This document shows, one piece after another, positions 14,529 through 22,595 of a DNA stretch of 40,220 nt; the first letter of the stretch is position 1; each line of letters starts with the position of its first letter. The position numbers were made by a program, and so were the translations under genes. A model generated the notes under the pieces. The model saw only the letters and a list, made by a program, of their open reading frames with translations, was not told the origin of the DNA and searched no databases. Source of the stretch: Gemmatimonadota bacterium (GTDB lineage: Bacteria > Gemmatimonadota > Gemmatimonadetes > Gemmatimonadales > GWC2-71-9); contig QHTT01000056.1 of the NCBI GenBank assembly GCA_003220935.1, forward strand, positions 1 to 40,220, written 5' to 3'.

Positions 14529-15765
14529 CTGCGGCTCCCAGTGTGGCCGTTTCGTCGCGCACCACGCTCGTGCCCCGCGCGGCGTCGTAGTCCACCCGCA
14601 TCACCCGATCCAGTCCCTCGCGCACCTGCTCAATGTGCGTGATCAGCACGACCTGGGGGAAGCGATCCGCGAGCCTTCGTAGCAAGCCGACGACGTGCTG
14701 GCGGCGGCTCTCGTCGAGCGAGCCGAAGATCTCGTCCAGCACGAGCAGCGTCAGGGGCTGCCCGGCCCGCTCGGCGATCATCTGCGAGATCGCGAGGCGC
14801 AGCACCAGGTTCGCCACATCCTCTTCGCCGCCGGAGATCACGGGCTTCGGCACGCCGTCGTCGAGGATGGTGACCGTGTAGTCTTCGGTTAGATCCACGG
14901 CTTCGTAGCGCCCGTCGGTCAGGTCGGCGAGGAAGCCCGAGGCGAGCTCCGCGATCTCCGGTCGCATGGCGGCGTTCAGGTCCGCCCGCAGATCGCCGAA
15001 GGCGCGGTCCAGCTCCTGGTGGAGCCGCAGCCGCACCTTGAGCTCGGCGATCTGGCGCTCCCGGGCCGCCTGCTCTGCCTCACGCCGCTCCACCTCGCGG
15101 ATGCCCGCTTCGGCCGCCGTCAGCTCGCCGCGGGTCTCGGCGACCGCCAGCTCTGCCTCCCGCAGCGCCCGCGCCGCGCGATCATGCCGCTCCCGCGCGG
15201 CCGCGAACGCCTGCTCCGAAAACCGTTCCGCCGCCACCGCCGCGGCGAGCGCTCGGGCGCGCCGCTCGTGCACCGACAGGGCCTGCTCGGCGAGCTCGGC
15301 CTCCTTGACGAGGATCTCGGCGCGCTTCGCGCGCTCGGCGAGCTTCGCCGCCTCGAGCGCCACGGGCTCGAGCTTGGTGAGCTCGGCCCGGACGGCGTCG
15401 TGCCGCTGCGGGTCGTAGCCTATTGGCCGAGCCCGGATCATCCCGTCCAGCACTCGGGCCCGGGTCTCGAGCCCGCGGCGCTGCGCCACTGCGCGCTCAC
15501 GTTCCTCCAGCTGGGCGCGCAGCTCTCCGGCGCGCTCGCTCGCGCGGCGGCTCTCGACCAGCAGGGCCTCGCGCGCCGCCTCCGCGGTGGTCACCGTCTC
15601 GGGCGGCTGGGCCAGCTGCTCGAGCCGGTGGCGGAAGTACTTGCCGTCGTCCACGATCGCCTGCATCCGGCGGTCGAGGACGCCCAGGACCGCAGCGTAC
15701 TCGGCCCCGAGCGGCCGCCGGCACGTCGGCGGCGCGTGGTCGCGTACTCCTTCTCCCGCACCCAC
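14509..15765 (-). CDS. sbcC: SbcC/Rad50 ATPase, C-terminal fragment after frame break
   Basis: This frame holds the second half of a Rad50/SbcC SMC-like ATPase. It begins at half a zinc hook (PPTCRRPLGAEYAAVLGVLD), continues through a long coiled coil rich in Ala, Glu and Arg, then the C-terminal ATPase lobe. The lobe has the ABC signature VISGGEEDVANLVLRLAISQ and Walker B LTLLVLDEIFGSLDESR, followed by the His switch VVLITHIEQV. It joins the N-terminal half only by a frame change near 15731-15746. The nominal start (GTG 15765) is just the first in-frame start codon; independent translation is not implied. It shares 20 bases with the GNAT gene. Confidence 0.85.
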   Translation of the reverse strand: MGAGEGVRDHAPPTCRRPLGAEYAAVLGVLDRRMQAIVDDGKYFRHRLEQLAQPPETVTTAEAAREALLVESRRASERAGELRAQLEERERAVAQRRGLETRARVLDGMIRARPIGYDPQRHDAVRAELTKLEPVALEAAKLAERAKRAEILVKEAELAEQALSVHERRARALAAAVAAERFSEQAFAAARERHDRAARALREAELAVAETRGELTAAEAGIREVERREAEQAARERQIAELKVRLRLHQELDRAFGDLRADLNAAMRPEIAELASGFLADLTDGRYEAVDLTEDYTVTILDDGVPKPVISGGEEDVANLVLRLAISQMIAERAGQPLTLLVLDEIFGSLDESRRQHVVGLLRRLADRFPQVVLITHIEQVREGLDRVMRVDYDAARGTSVVRDETATLGAADAGVAA

Positions 15766-16859
15766 GCCGCCCGCTGCTCCTCCGCGGCGCGCTCGGCAAC
15801 CTCGAGCCGCCCGGCGAGCGCGTGCGCCTCGCGCTCCACCCCGGCGAGCGCGTCCCCGGCCGGCGCCAGCTCGGCGATGCGGCGGTCGAGCCCCACGATG
15901 GTCCGCATCAGCTCCGCCAGCTGCCCTTCGTCGGCCCGGCGGGCCGTCTCCTCCTTCTGCAGGTGCTCGAGCGCCTCCTGCTCGCGCTTCAGCCGCTCGA
16001 TCGGCTCGAGCTCCGCGCGCAGCGCGTCGAGCTGGTCTTGGGCCTTGAGCGCTTCCGCCATCTCGCGGTCGAGCCGCTCGCACTCCTGCTTCGCGACCGT
16101 CACCCCTTGCTCGGCCATCCTCCGGTCGCCGTCGAGCGAGTGGACCCGCTTCTCCTTCTCCACCCATTCCTGCCAGCGCGGCGCCTCGCGGGCGTCCACC
16201 TCCTGCGCCCGCGTGCGGACTGCCTGTGCCGCCGCGGCCGCCCGGCGCGCCTGCTCGAGCCGCGCTGCCGCCGTCGCCCGCTCGCGCTCGAGCGCCGCCG
16301 GCTCGGGCAGCCCCACTTCGCGCCCGTGCAGCTCCGCTGCGAGCGCGTTCCGCTGCTCGCGGATCCGCTCCTGGGCGATACTCAGCTGCTCGTACCGCAA
16401 CACGCGCGACAGAAAGGCGGCGCGCTCGGGGCGGGTCAGCTTCGCCATCACGGCGAGGTCCTTCTGTCCGGTGAAATACGTGTTGAAGAACTCGTCGTGC
16501 GTCATCCCGAGCCCGCGCTCGAGCTGCGCCGTCACTTCGGTGAGCGAGTTCGCGACGAGCTGCCCGTCCCGGTAGAGCTCGGCGTTGTGCAGCCCGCGGA
16601 TCACCTTGTACTCGTGCGCCCCGACCCCGAACTCCATCTCCACGCGGACGCTCGAGCGCGCCTTGGCGCGCAGGTTACGAATTGAGTCCTTGTCGCCGCG
16701 CGCGGCGACGTTGCCGTAGATCGCCCACGCCATCGCCTCGAGCAGCGTCGTCTTCCCCGAGCCGTTCGGCCCGATGATCCCCGTGATCCCAGGCCCGAGC
16801 ACCAGCTCGGTGTCGGCGTGCTGGCGGAAGTTCAGCAGCCGCAGCCGGTGCAGGCGCAT
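15591..16859 (-). CDS. sbcC: SbcC/Rad50 ATPase, N-terminal fragment before frame break
   Basis: N-terminal half of SbcC/Rad50, the ATPase partner of the SbcD/Mre11 nuclease in processing double-strand ends and hairpins. Residues 1-30 (MRLHRLRLLNFRQHADTELV) precede the Walker A GPNGSGKTTLLEAMAW (30-45), and the Q-loop region follows (FFNTYFTGQKDLAVMAKLT). The ascending coiled coil runs to REKEYATTR near residue 375. After this the frame turns into an Arg/Ser-rich tail (RRRAGGRSGPST...) that is out-of-frame reading of the second half. Its ATG overlaps the sbcD stop (TGATG), so the two are translationally coupled. With the other fragment the intact protein would be about 800 residues. Confidence 0.88.
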   Translation of the reverse strand: MRLHRLRLLNFRQHADTELVLGPGITGIIGPNGSGKTTLLEAMAWAIYGNVAARGDKDSIRNLRAKARSSVRVEMEFGVGAHEYKVIRGLHNAELYRDGQLVANSLTEVTAQLERGLGMTHDEFFNTYFTGQKDLAVMAKLTRPERAAFLSRVLRYEQLSIAQERIREQRNALAAELHGREVGLPEPAALERERATAAARLEQARRAAAAAQAVRTRAQEVDAREAPRWQEWVEKEKRVHSLDGDRRMAEQGVTVAKQECERLDREMAEALKAQDQLDALRAELEPIERLKREQEALEHLQKEETARRADEGQLAELMRTIVGLDRRIAELAPAGDALAGVEREAHALAGRLEVAERAAEEQRAAWVREKEYATTRRRRAGGRSGPSTLRSWASSTAGCRRSWTTASTSATGSSSWPSRPRR

Positions 16860-18037
16860 CAGCCCGGCTCCTGCCCTTCCCGTCCCACCCGCTCGAGGTA
16901 TTCGACGCCCAGCCGCACGAATTCGTCGCGGTCCAGATCGGCGTCGAGCGGCCGCCGGCCCAGGAACTCACGCAGCGTATCGGGGAGGGTGTGCCGGCGG
17001 CCCGGGGCGCCGACGCCGATCACGCGGTGCTCCTCCGGCCGCCGCAGATCGAGGTGGAAGTTGAGCGCCCGCGCCTTGTACTGGCGGATCGCGGCGTGGT
17101 CCAGATCGCGCGCGGTCGCGCGCGCGACGTTCCACACGAGCAGCCGCACCACCTGGTCGTCGATCGGCGGCTTCGCGGCCCCCACGGCCGCGGCGATGTG
17201 CTGGTCCAACTCTCTGGCCGAGAGCCCATGGCCATCGATCGCCGACAGCTCGAAGTGGCGACGGGCCGGCGCGATCGGACGGAACGTGACGCGTGCTCCC
17301 GGCAGCTCGACGAGCAGGTAGCCCTTGCCGCGCCGCCCCTGCTCTTCCTCGTCCTGCAGCTGCCCCCACGGATTGGGGGTCACGTACTCGAGGCTGCCCG
17401 AGTACCACGCGTTGGCTGCGACCTGTTGCGCCACGTGGTAGTGCCCCAGCGCAACGTAGTCCCACTGGGCCGGCGCGAGGTCGTGCTGATTGATCAGGGC
17501 GCCGCCGTATTCCGCGGTGCCGCGCTGCTCGCCCAGACCGGGCAGGTGCCCGTGCAGCAGCAGCACGTTGCACGTCGTGCCGCGCTGGGGCCGGAGTGCC
17601 GGGCGCTCGGGCTGGACCACCGCCTGGTGCGGCGCGGCGAAGACGGAGCAATCCAGCTTGGCAAACGTCAGGTAGCGCGCTTGATCGACCACGACCTCGA
17701 CACCGAGCGCTTCATACAGGCGGAGAATCGTCCCGGTCTCCACGGACCGCGGGGTGTCATGCTCTCCGGCGATCATCACGATCGGCGCGTCCGGCAGGCC
17801 CGTGCGTAGCCGGTGCAGCTGCTGGAACAGGAACAGGATCGCTGGATTGGTGGGTCGGACGGAATGGAAGATGTCGCCCGCGAAGACGATGAGGTCGGGC
17901 CGCTGGACTAGGAGGTCGTCCACTGCACGGCGGAACGCCTCGGCCACGTCCGCCTCGCGCTGATTCCCGCCCCGGGGCGTCTGCCGGTCGTACTGGCGGA
18001 AGCCGAGGTGGAGATCGGCGAGGTGAGCGAGCTTCAC
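16859..18037 (-). CDS. sbcD: SbcD/Mre11-like double-strand-break repair nuclease
   Basis: A 392-residue calcineurin-type phosphoesterase nuclease that works with SbcC/Rad50. The metal and catalytic motifs appear in order: DLHLG (Asp8, His10), GDIFH (Asp55), GEHD (residues 91-94), LLLHGHLPG (near 165) and ALGHYHV (near 199). The usual third motif is GNHD, where Asn is a metal ligand and His is catalytic. Here Asn is replaced by Glu, encoded GAG, which could still bind metal. A capping domain follows (YSGSLEYVTPNPWGQ onward). The start is 4 bases below the stop of the upstream lipoprotein gene. Activity is likely, but the motif change should be noted. Confidence 0.92.
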   Translation of the reverse strand: MKLAHLADLHLGFRQYDRQTPRGGNQREADVAEAFRRAVDDLLVQRPDLIVFAGDIFHSVRPTNPAILFLFQQLHRLRTGLPDAPIVMIAGEHDTPRSVETGTILRLYEALGVEVVVDQARYLTFAKLDCSVFAAPHQAVVQPERPALRPQRGTTCNVLLLHGHLPGLGEQRGTAEYGGALINQHDLAPAQWDYVALGHYHVAQQVAANAWYSGSLEYVTPNPWGQLQDEEEQGRRGKGYLLVELPGARVTFRPIAPARRHFELSAIDGHGLSARELDQHIAAAVGAAKPPIDDQVVRLLVWNVARATARDLDHAAIRQYKARALNFHLDLRRPEEHRVIGVGAPGRRHTLPDTLREFLGRRPLDADLDRDEFVRLGVEYLERVGREGQEPG

Positions 18038-18041
18038 GCGC

Positions 18042-18890
18042 TCAGTTGGTGCCCGTGAGCTGCAGCGATGTCTGCTGCTCCATAGCGATGGTCATACCTG
18101 CCGCTCCGCTTTGCGGGTCGTGCACGGCGATCCGCATCGTGCCGCCCATGCTGTAGCGCACGGGCACGCTCTTGGCGAGGGAGAAAACCTGCTCGCCCGT
18201 AATGACCCCGGTGAGCTTCACGGTGGCCGTCCGACCCAGCTGGGTGATCGTGAACGGCTCCCCTGGGAAGCTCGTCTCGACCGTGAGCAGGATGGACGTG
18301 TCGGCGCCCGCGACCTGGATCGCTTTTAGCGTGTGCTTGGTACGTGCCTTGAGTGGCGCGCTGGCCCCCAACCGTGCGGCGATCGGCAGCTCGGTTTCGG
18401 AGCTCCACGAGTCGCCCACTCCCACCGGCCCCTCGGGAAGCGGGACGGTCATCCCCCTGACACTGTTCCCCATCTGCTCGACGACGGGGGACTGCTGGCC
18501 CTCGATCCCGCTGAAGCTCGCGCTCACGACGTGCATGCGGTCGTCATACACGACCTTGCTCGTCAGCCCGCGCATCCGGTCGAGCGCCGGCGCCATGCCC
18601 GCCGGCACCATGGTAGTCGAGTCGTAGGTGACCGTCACGCCGATACCGCCCGTGGTGGGGCCTGTGACCGCCTGCGAATAATAAATGTGCAGCGTGATCT
18701 CCTGCCCGGGGAGTTGCGCCATCGGACCGCCTTCCATTTTCACCGAATTCTGCTGCTCGAGCGTGTAGTGAAACGTTGCGCCTGTTGGCGGGTGGTAGCG
18801 GAGCGAGACCCTCGGCCCGGGCTTGCTGCGGCAGCCGCCAACCACGACCACCGCCGTGGCGGCGACGGCGAGTCGACAGGCGGCGCTCAT
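18042..18890 (-). CDS. Lipoprotein, DUF6263-like
   Basis: A 282-residue protein with a lipoprotein signal: hydrophobic core LAVAATAVVVVGGC with lipid Cys20, followed by RSKPGP. The mature part is rich in beta strands, with TFHYTLEQQNSVKMEGG near the N-terminus and SVPVRYSMGGTMRIAVHD near the C-terminus. This resembles the DUF6263 group of exported proteins of unknown function, an assignment by overall pattern only. It lies between herA and sbcD, with 18 bases after herA and 4 before sbcD, on the same transcript. A periplasmic lipoprotein has no obvious part in DNA repair, so its position is a puzzle or a late insertion. Confidence 0.8.
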   Translation of the reverse strand: MSAACRLAVAATAVVVVGGCRSKPGPRVSLRYHPPTGATFHYTLEQQNSVKMEGGPMAQLPGQEITLHIYYSQAVTGPTTGGIGVTVTYDSTTMVPAGMAPALDRMRGLTSKVVYDDRMHVVSASFSGIEGQQSPVVEQMGNSVRGMTVPLPEGPVGVGDSWSSETELPIAARLGASAPLKARTKHTLKAIQVAGADTSILLTVETSFPGEPFTITQLGRTATVKLTGVITGEQVFSLAKSVPVRYSMGGTMRIAVHDPQSGAAGMTIAMEQQTSLQLTGTN

Positions 18891-18908
18891 GTCGGGGCTC
18901 CCATCAAT

Positions 18909-20873
18909 TCAGTAGGGCTCTTCAGAGATCGGATTGAGCGGCGGCACCGCCTCCCGAGCGGGCGCCGCGGCGGGCGCGACCCGTGCGCCCAGCATGCGGC
19001 GGAAATACGCGAGCGCGTCGTCGGGGCGCGTCCGGCGGACCGCCGCGAGCGCGCGGCGCACGTCATCCGGGCGCCGCTCGGCGATCAAGTCCTTCACCTG
19101 GTTCGGACGGATGCGCCGGTCGAGCCGCACCAGCTGGCGTACGACGGCCTCTTCGAACGGCAGGTCGGCACCGGGCGGGAAGCGCTCGACGCCGTCCCGG
19201 CCCCGGAGCACCGCGGGCCGGGGGAACCGGACGAAGATGGGCTGGGTGAAGTGCGGGTGGCGCAGCATCAGCTCCCCGATCGGCAGCGTGGCGAGCTTGA
19301 TCTTGACCGCCGGCGAGAGCACGTGGTAGCCGGGTGTCGCGAGCTCGTCGGCGTCCATTCGCCCGAACAGTGTCGTGCCCGCGTTCCCGACCACCCGCCG
19401 GTGCACCTGCGAGCGGAACTGCTCGGCGCCGAAGAGCACGAGACCAAGGTAACGTCCCCGCTCGGAGATATCGAGCAGCATTTTGCGCACGTACGTCTCC
19501 GGCCCGTCGCCCGGCGCGTACTTGTTGAGCTCGTCCACGAAGACCACGACGGCGTCGACGCCGAGATCGCGACGCTCCAGGTGCTCGCGCAGTTTGGAGA
19601 CGGCGCGTGCGAAGACGAGGTCCTGGCCGAGGGGATCCACGTTGGCGACGTCCACGACGTACACGGTCCGGTCCTCGAACCGTCCCCACGGGAGGTCGTG
19701 CGACGGGCCGTCGTCGGTGACGAGACCCTTGCAGCGGGTGGAGATGTTGGAGAGGCGGTTGCGGACCTTGCGAATGGTGGCGATGTGATGGGTGCGCCAC
19801 ATGTCGCTCCGCCCGGAGAGTTCGAGCCCGTCGAAGATCGCCCGGAACAGCCCGTCCAGGTCGGCGAACGACTGCACCCGGTGGCTGCCGCCGAAGCCAT
19901 CGTCGAACTCCTTGTTGAGCACACGGTCGGAGAGGAAGTCGATGAACGCGTCGGCTTTGGCGTCGATGTCGTCGCGGTTCAACAGCACTTCCGCGAAATC
20001 CAGCACCTCGGCGAGCCCCCAGACGAGGGGCTCGACGTCCCCTACGAGATCGGGGTGCGTCCGCAGCGTGTTGAGGTTCACCCCGTCGGCCTTGAAGGGT
20101 GCGTAATAGCGGACGCGCTCGAACGGCTGCGGCGTGATGCCCAGCCGCTCGTAGCGGCGGCGATCCGCGTCGTCGAGCGCGCCCGGGCGATCGAGGAAGC
20201 AGAGGTCCGGCCCTTTTACGTTGAAGCACAGGGCGGCGATCCGGCCCTTATGGGCCGGGAAGTGCTGGAAGATGGACGCGAGCAAGAACTCAACTGCGCT
20301 CGTCTTGGTCGCGAGCCCCGAGACACCGGAGATGTTCAAGTGCGCGGCTTCGGGGCCGAGCAGGAAGTCGGCGTCGAGATAGACCGGCGCCTCGAGGCCA
20401 GCCGCCGTGTAAAGGCCGACGGGGATCCCCGTCGGCTGCGTGCCAGCGACGTAGGCATCCATGCGCAGCGCCTGCGCCACGTCGGCGTCGGTCGCGACGT
20501 ACACGGCGCCGAGCGGCACGGGTTGGAGCGGCTCCTCCGGGTGTTGCCGCAGCACCGCCGCGGTCCACAGGCGGATCTCCTGGCGGATCGTGGGACTCTC
20601 CGCCGCCTTCGCCGGGTCTCCTTCGGCGCCGACCACGTCGTGGAGCGGGGTCGCCAGATCGGAATACGCCAACCCGTCCGTCACGACGCCATAGACGACC
20701 CTTTCCCCTTCCTCCTTCCCCGGCTGTTTCCCCGGCTCTGCCACCCGTACGATCGCCCCGATGCCGATAGTGGTCTCGTTCGCTGTCCAGAAGTGGAATT
20801 GGTGCGGCGTCGCGGGCTTGAGCTCGGTGGCGACGACGCGCCCCACCGGTTCGGGATCCCGTGTCTGAATCAC
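18909..20873 (-). CDS. herA: HerA-type DNA translocase/helicase ATPase
   Basis: A 654-residue HerA/FtsK-superfamily ATPase. An N-terminal HAS-barrel-like region (about residues 5-130: GRVVATELKPATPHQFHFWT, GAIVRVAEP) leads to Walker A ISGVSGLATKTSA (181-193, with Gly183, Lys190 and Thr191) and Walker B VVVFVDELNKYAP (442-454). Further core blocks are DISERGRYLGLVLFGAEQF and VVGNAGTTLFGRM. HerA forms a hexameric DNA pump that works with the nuclease NurA and, in archaea, with Mre11-Rad50 to resect double-strand ends. Here its start overlaps the nurA stop by 4 bases (ATGA), and sbcD-sbcC lie downstream on the same strand, which strongly supports that role. Confidence 0.9.
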   Translation of the reverse strand: MIQTRDPEPVGRVVATELKPATPHQFHFWTANETTIGIGAIVRVAEPGKQPGKEEGERVVYGVVTDGLAYSDLATPLHDVVGAEGDPAKAAESPTIRQEIRLWTAAVLRQHPEEPLQPVPLGAVYVATDADVAQALRMDAYVAGTQPTGIPVGLYTAAGLEAPVYLDADFLLGPEAAHLNISGVSGLATKTSAVEFLLASIFQHFPAHKGRIAALCFNVKGPDLCFLDRPGALDDADRRRYERLGITPQPFERVRYYAPFKADGVNLNTLRTHPDLVGDVEPLVWGLAEVLDFAEVLLNRDDIDAKADAFIDFLSDRVLNKEFDDGFGGSHRVQSFADLDGLFRAIFDGLELSGRSDMWRTHHIATIRKVRNRLSNISTRCKGLVTDDGPSHDLPWGRFEDRTVYVVDVANVDPLGQDLVFARAVSKLREHLERRDLGVDAVVVFVDELNKYAPGDGPETYVRKMLLDISERGRYLGLVLFGAEQFRSQVHRRVVGNAGTTLFGRMDADELATPGYHVLSPAVKIKLATLPIGELMLRHPHFTQPIFVRFPRPAVLRGRDGVERFPPGADLPFEEAVVRQLVRLDRRIRPNQVKDLIAERRPDDVRRALAAVRRTRPDDALAYFRRMLGARVAPAAAPAREAVPPLNPISEEPY

Positions 20874-21859
20874 GATCCCGTTCTCGGGAGGCGGGATGCG
20901 TGATGCGAAAGAAGGTCGTTCGGCGCGCGACTCCGCAGATAGGTCTCCACGTCATGTATAGGATACAACAGGCGGTCCCAGCGTGCGTCGGGCGTCGAGA
21001 GCGGGGACCGCTCGCGCAAGAGCCACGCTGACATTGCAGAGGCGCGGGCGAGCGTGTCGGCGTGGGCGCGCGCTTCGACCCGTACCAGGCCGTACAGCAG
21101 GTCGTTGCCCTCCCAGGGCCAGAACCGGAGATACCAGGAATAGATCGCGCGCCGCGCCCCGCGGCTGCGCGGCTCGAACACGCTGGTGCGGTGCCCCGCC
21201 GGCAGCGTGAGCGCCCGCTCCAGCTCGGCGCCCTCGAAATACTGCGCACCGTGACTCTTGATGACGCCCACGGCGCGGGGATGCGCGGAGAGCGCGACCG
21301 AATCGGACAGCACGCCGTCGACGACGAGCCACTCGTCCGGGCCGAGCTGCGCCAGGCACCGCTCCGCCAGCGCGCGCTCGAGCGCGAGGCGGGCCCGCTC
21401 CAGCTCCCGCCGCGCCGCCTCGATCGCCCGGGCGGGCTGGCCCGCCTCCTCGGCGGCGAACTCGACCACGTCGACGCCGCACGTCTCGAGCGCCCGGCGC
21501 ACCGGCGCCGCGAGCGATGCGAGCCGGGTGACGGCGAGCTCGCGCGACTGCTCGGATGTGGTGCAGAGGCGCCGGTCGGGCCCGCGGCGGCGCACGGCCG
21601 CGGCCACGTAGCCGCGCACGATGGGCGTCACGCCGCCGTAGCCCACGACACGCCATTGCTCGATCCCGTCGAGGAAGCCCACCGCGCCGGGCGAGAGCGG
21701 CCGCGCGTCGGCGACCGAGCGCGTCCGGAGCTCCGCGTCCTCGACCAAGTCGGCACCCGTGAACTCGTCGAGGTCGGTTCGCCCGGCGCTCGCGTCCGGC
21801 ACATAGGAGGCGGGCACCGCGCCGGCCGCCAGGATCGCGTCGACCCAGGAGCCGGCCAC
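20870..21859 (-). CDS. nurA: NurA-domain 5'-3' nuclease, HerA partner
   Basis: A 329-residue protein that fits NurA. The first acidic motif is GFLDGIEQWR (Asp64). The second is WLVVDGVLSDSVAL (Asp181), preceded by a helix-rich Arg/Ala segment and followed by GVIKSHGAQYF. A conserved C-terminal stretch is RRAIYSWYLRFWPW. In known NurA proteins these Asp residues bind Mn2+ for 5'-3' exonuclease and endonuclease activity. The start is a GTG placed 1 base after the UbiG-like stop, and the stop overlaps the herA start, so the pair is translationally coupled. The last codons (HHASRLPRTGS) cover a short heptamer fragment. Identification rests on motifs plus linkage to herA. Confidence 0.82.
   Translation of the reverse strand: MAGSWVDAILAAGAVPASYVPDASAGRTDLDEFTGADLVEDAELRTRSVADARPLSPGAVGFLDGIEQWRVVGYGGVTPIVRGYVAAAVRRRGPDRRLCTTSEQSRELAVTRLASLAAPVRRALETCGVDVVEFAAEEAGQPARAIEAARRELERARLALERALAERCLAQLGPDEWLVVDGVLSDSVALSAHPRAVGVIKSHGAQYFEGAELERALTLPAGHRTSVFEPRSRGARRAIYSWYLRFWPWEGNDLLYGLVRVEARAHADTLARASAMSAWLLRERSPLSTPDARWDRLLYPIHDVETYLRSRAPNDLLSHHASRLPRTGS
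20893..20908. repeat. Family B heptamer fragment inside nurA 3' end
   Basis: Two units, GGGATGC and GTGATGC, followed by GA. This is a one-sided fragment of the family B heptamer seen at 24987-25058. It codes for the C-terminal residues of NurA. Confidence 0.5.
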
Positions 21860-21860
21860 G

Positions 21861-22595
21861 TTACCGCGTCCGCAGAGCCCAGCCGACGTAGGTGATGGTC
21901 AGGTCCGCCGTGAGGACGCGGCGTCCGCTGCCGTCGCCCGCGCGCGCGACTCCCTGCATCTCCTGGACGACCATCCCGTTTCGCGCCAGTCCCTCGGTCA
22001 GCTCGTCCGGCGTGATGAAGCGGGTGAAGTCGTGGAATCCCTCGGGCATGGTGTGGTCTACGTACTCCTCTGCCCAGACGAGCTGCAGAAACGCGGCAAT
22101 GGTGCGATTGTGGGTGAGGAAGCCCAGGCCGCCCCCAGGCGCCAGCACGGCGGCGATCGCTGCGAGCGTCCGGTCGAGATCGTCCACGTGCTCGAGTACG
22201 TCCACAGCAAAGACGAGATCGAAGGGCTCAGTGAAGTTGCAAGACGCCAAGTTCTCAGCGGTCGCCCGCCGATAGTCGACGGAGAGCCCGGAGCGCGCGG
22301 CGTGCTGGCGCGCCGCTGCGAGCGATTTCTCGGAAGGGTCGACCGCCGTCACCACGGCGCCTTCTGCCGCCAGCGACTCGGCGAGGATCCCGCCGCCGCA
22401 CCCGATGTCGAGGGCGCGCTTGCCCCCGAACCCCCCGAACACGCGGCGAAAATACTCCACCCGCGCCGCGTTGAGCTGGTGCAGCCCCACGAACGGGCCT
22501 GCGTCGGCCCACCAAACGTCGGGCAGACGCTCGACGAGTCGCTCGTACTTCTCGGGCTCCGGCAGCCCGCCGAGCCGCGGCAGGTGATCGCTCAT
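21861..22595 (-). CDS. UbiG-like SAM-dependent O-methyltransferase
   Basis: A 244-residue class I methyltransferase. The SAM-binding motif I is RALDIGCGGGILAESLA (residues 60-76), then VTAVDPSEKSLAAARQHA, and the post-motif FDLVFAVDVLEHVDDLDRTL. The N-terminal WWADAGPFVGLHQLN and late LVWAEEYVDHTMPEGFHDF blocks follow the UbiG pattern (3-demethylubiquinol/polyprenyl catechol methylase). Whether the organism makes ubiquinone is not known from this window, so only a UbiG-like assignment is safe. The gene shares 4 bases with the upstream O-methyltransferase and ends 1 base before nurA. It heads the DNA-repair part of the transcript but has no evident link to it. Confidence 0.82.
   Translation of the reverse strand: MSDHLPRLGGLPEPEKYERLVERLPDVWWADAGPFVGLHQLNAARVEYFRRVFGGFGGKRALDIGCGGGILAESLAAEGAVVTAVDPSEKSLAAARQHAARSGLSVDYRRATAENLASCNFTEPFDLVFAVDVLEHVDDLDRTLAAIAAVLAPGGGLGFLTHNRTIAAFLQLVWAEEYVDHTMPEGFHDFTRFITPDELTEGLARNGMVVQEMQGVARAGDGSGRRVLTADLTITYVGWALRTR

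Noticed and set aside
14509-16167. Full upstream extension of the sbcC C-terminal frame
   Set aside because: Upstream of about 15735 it only reads the N-terminal half out of frame (Arg/Ala/Gly-rich), so it is not a protein start.
18333-20903. 856-codon open frame on the plus strand over herA and neighbours
   Set aside because: Antisense shadow of herA and the lipoprotein gene; composition is Arg/His/Asp-rich with no family motif, as expected from very GC-rich DNA.
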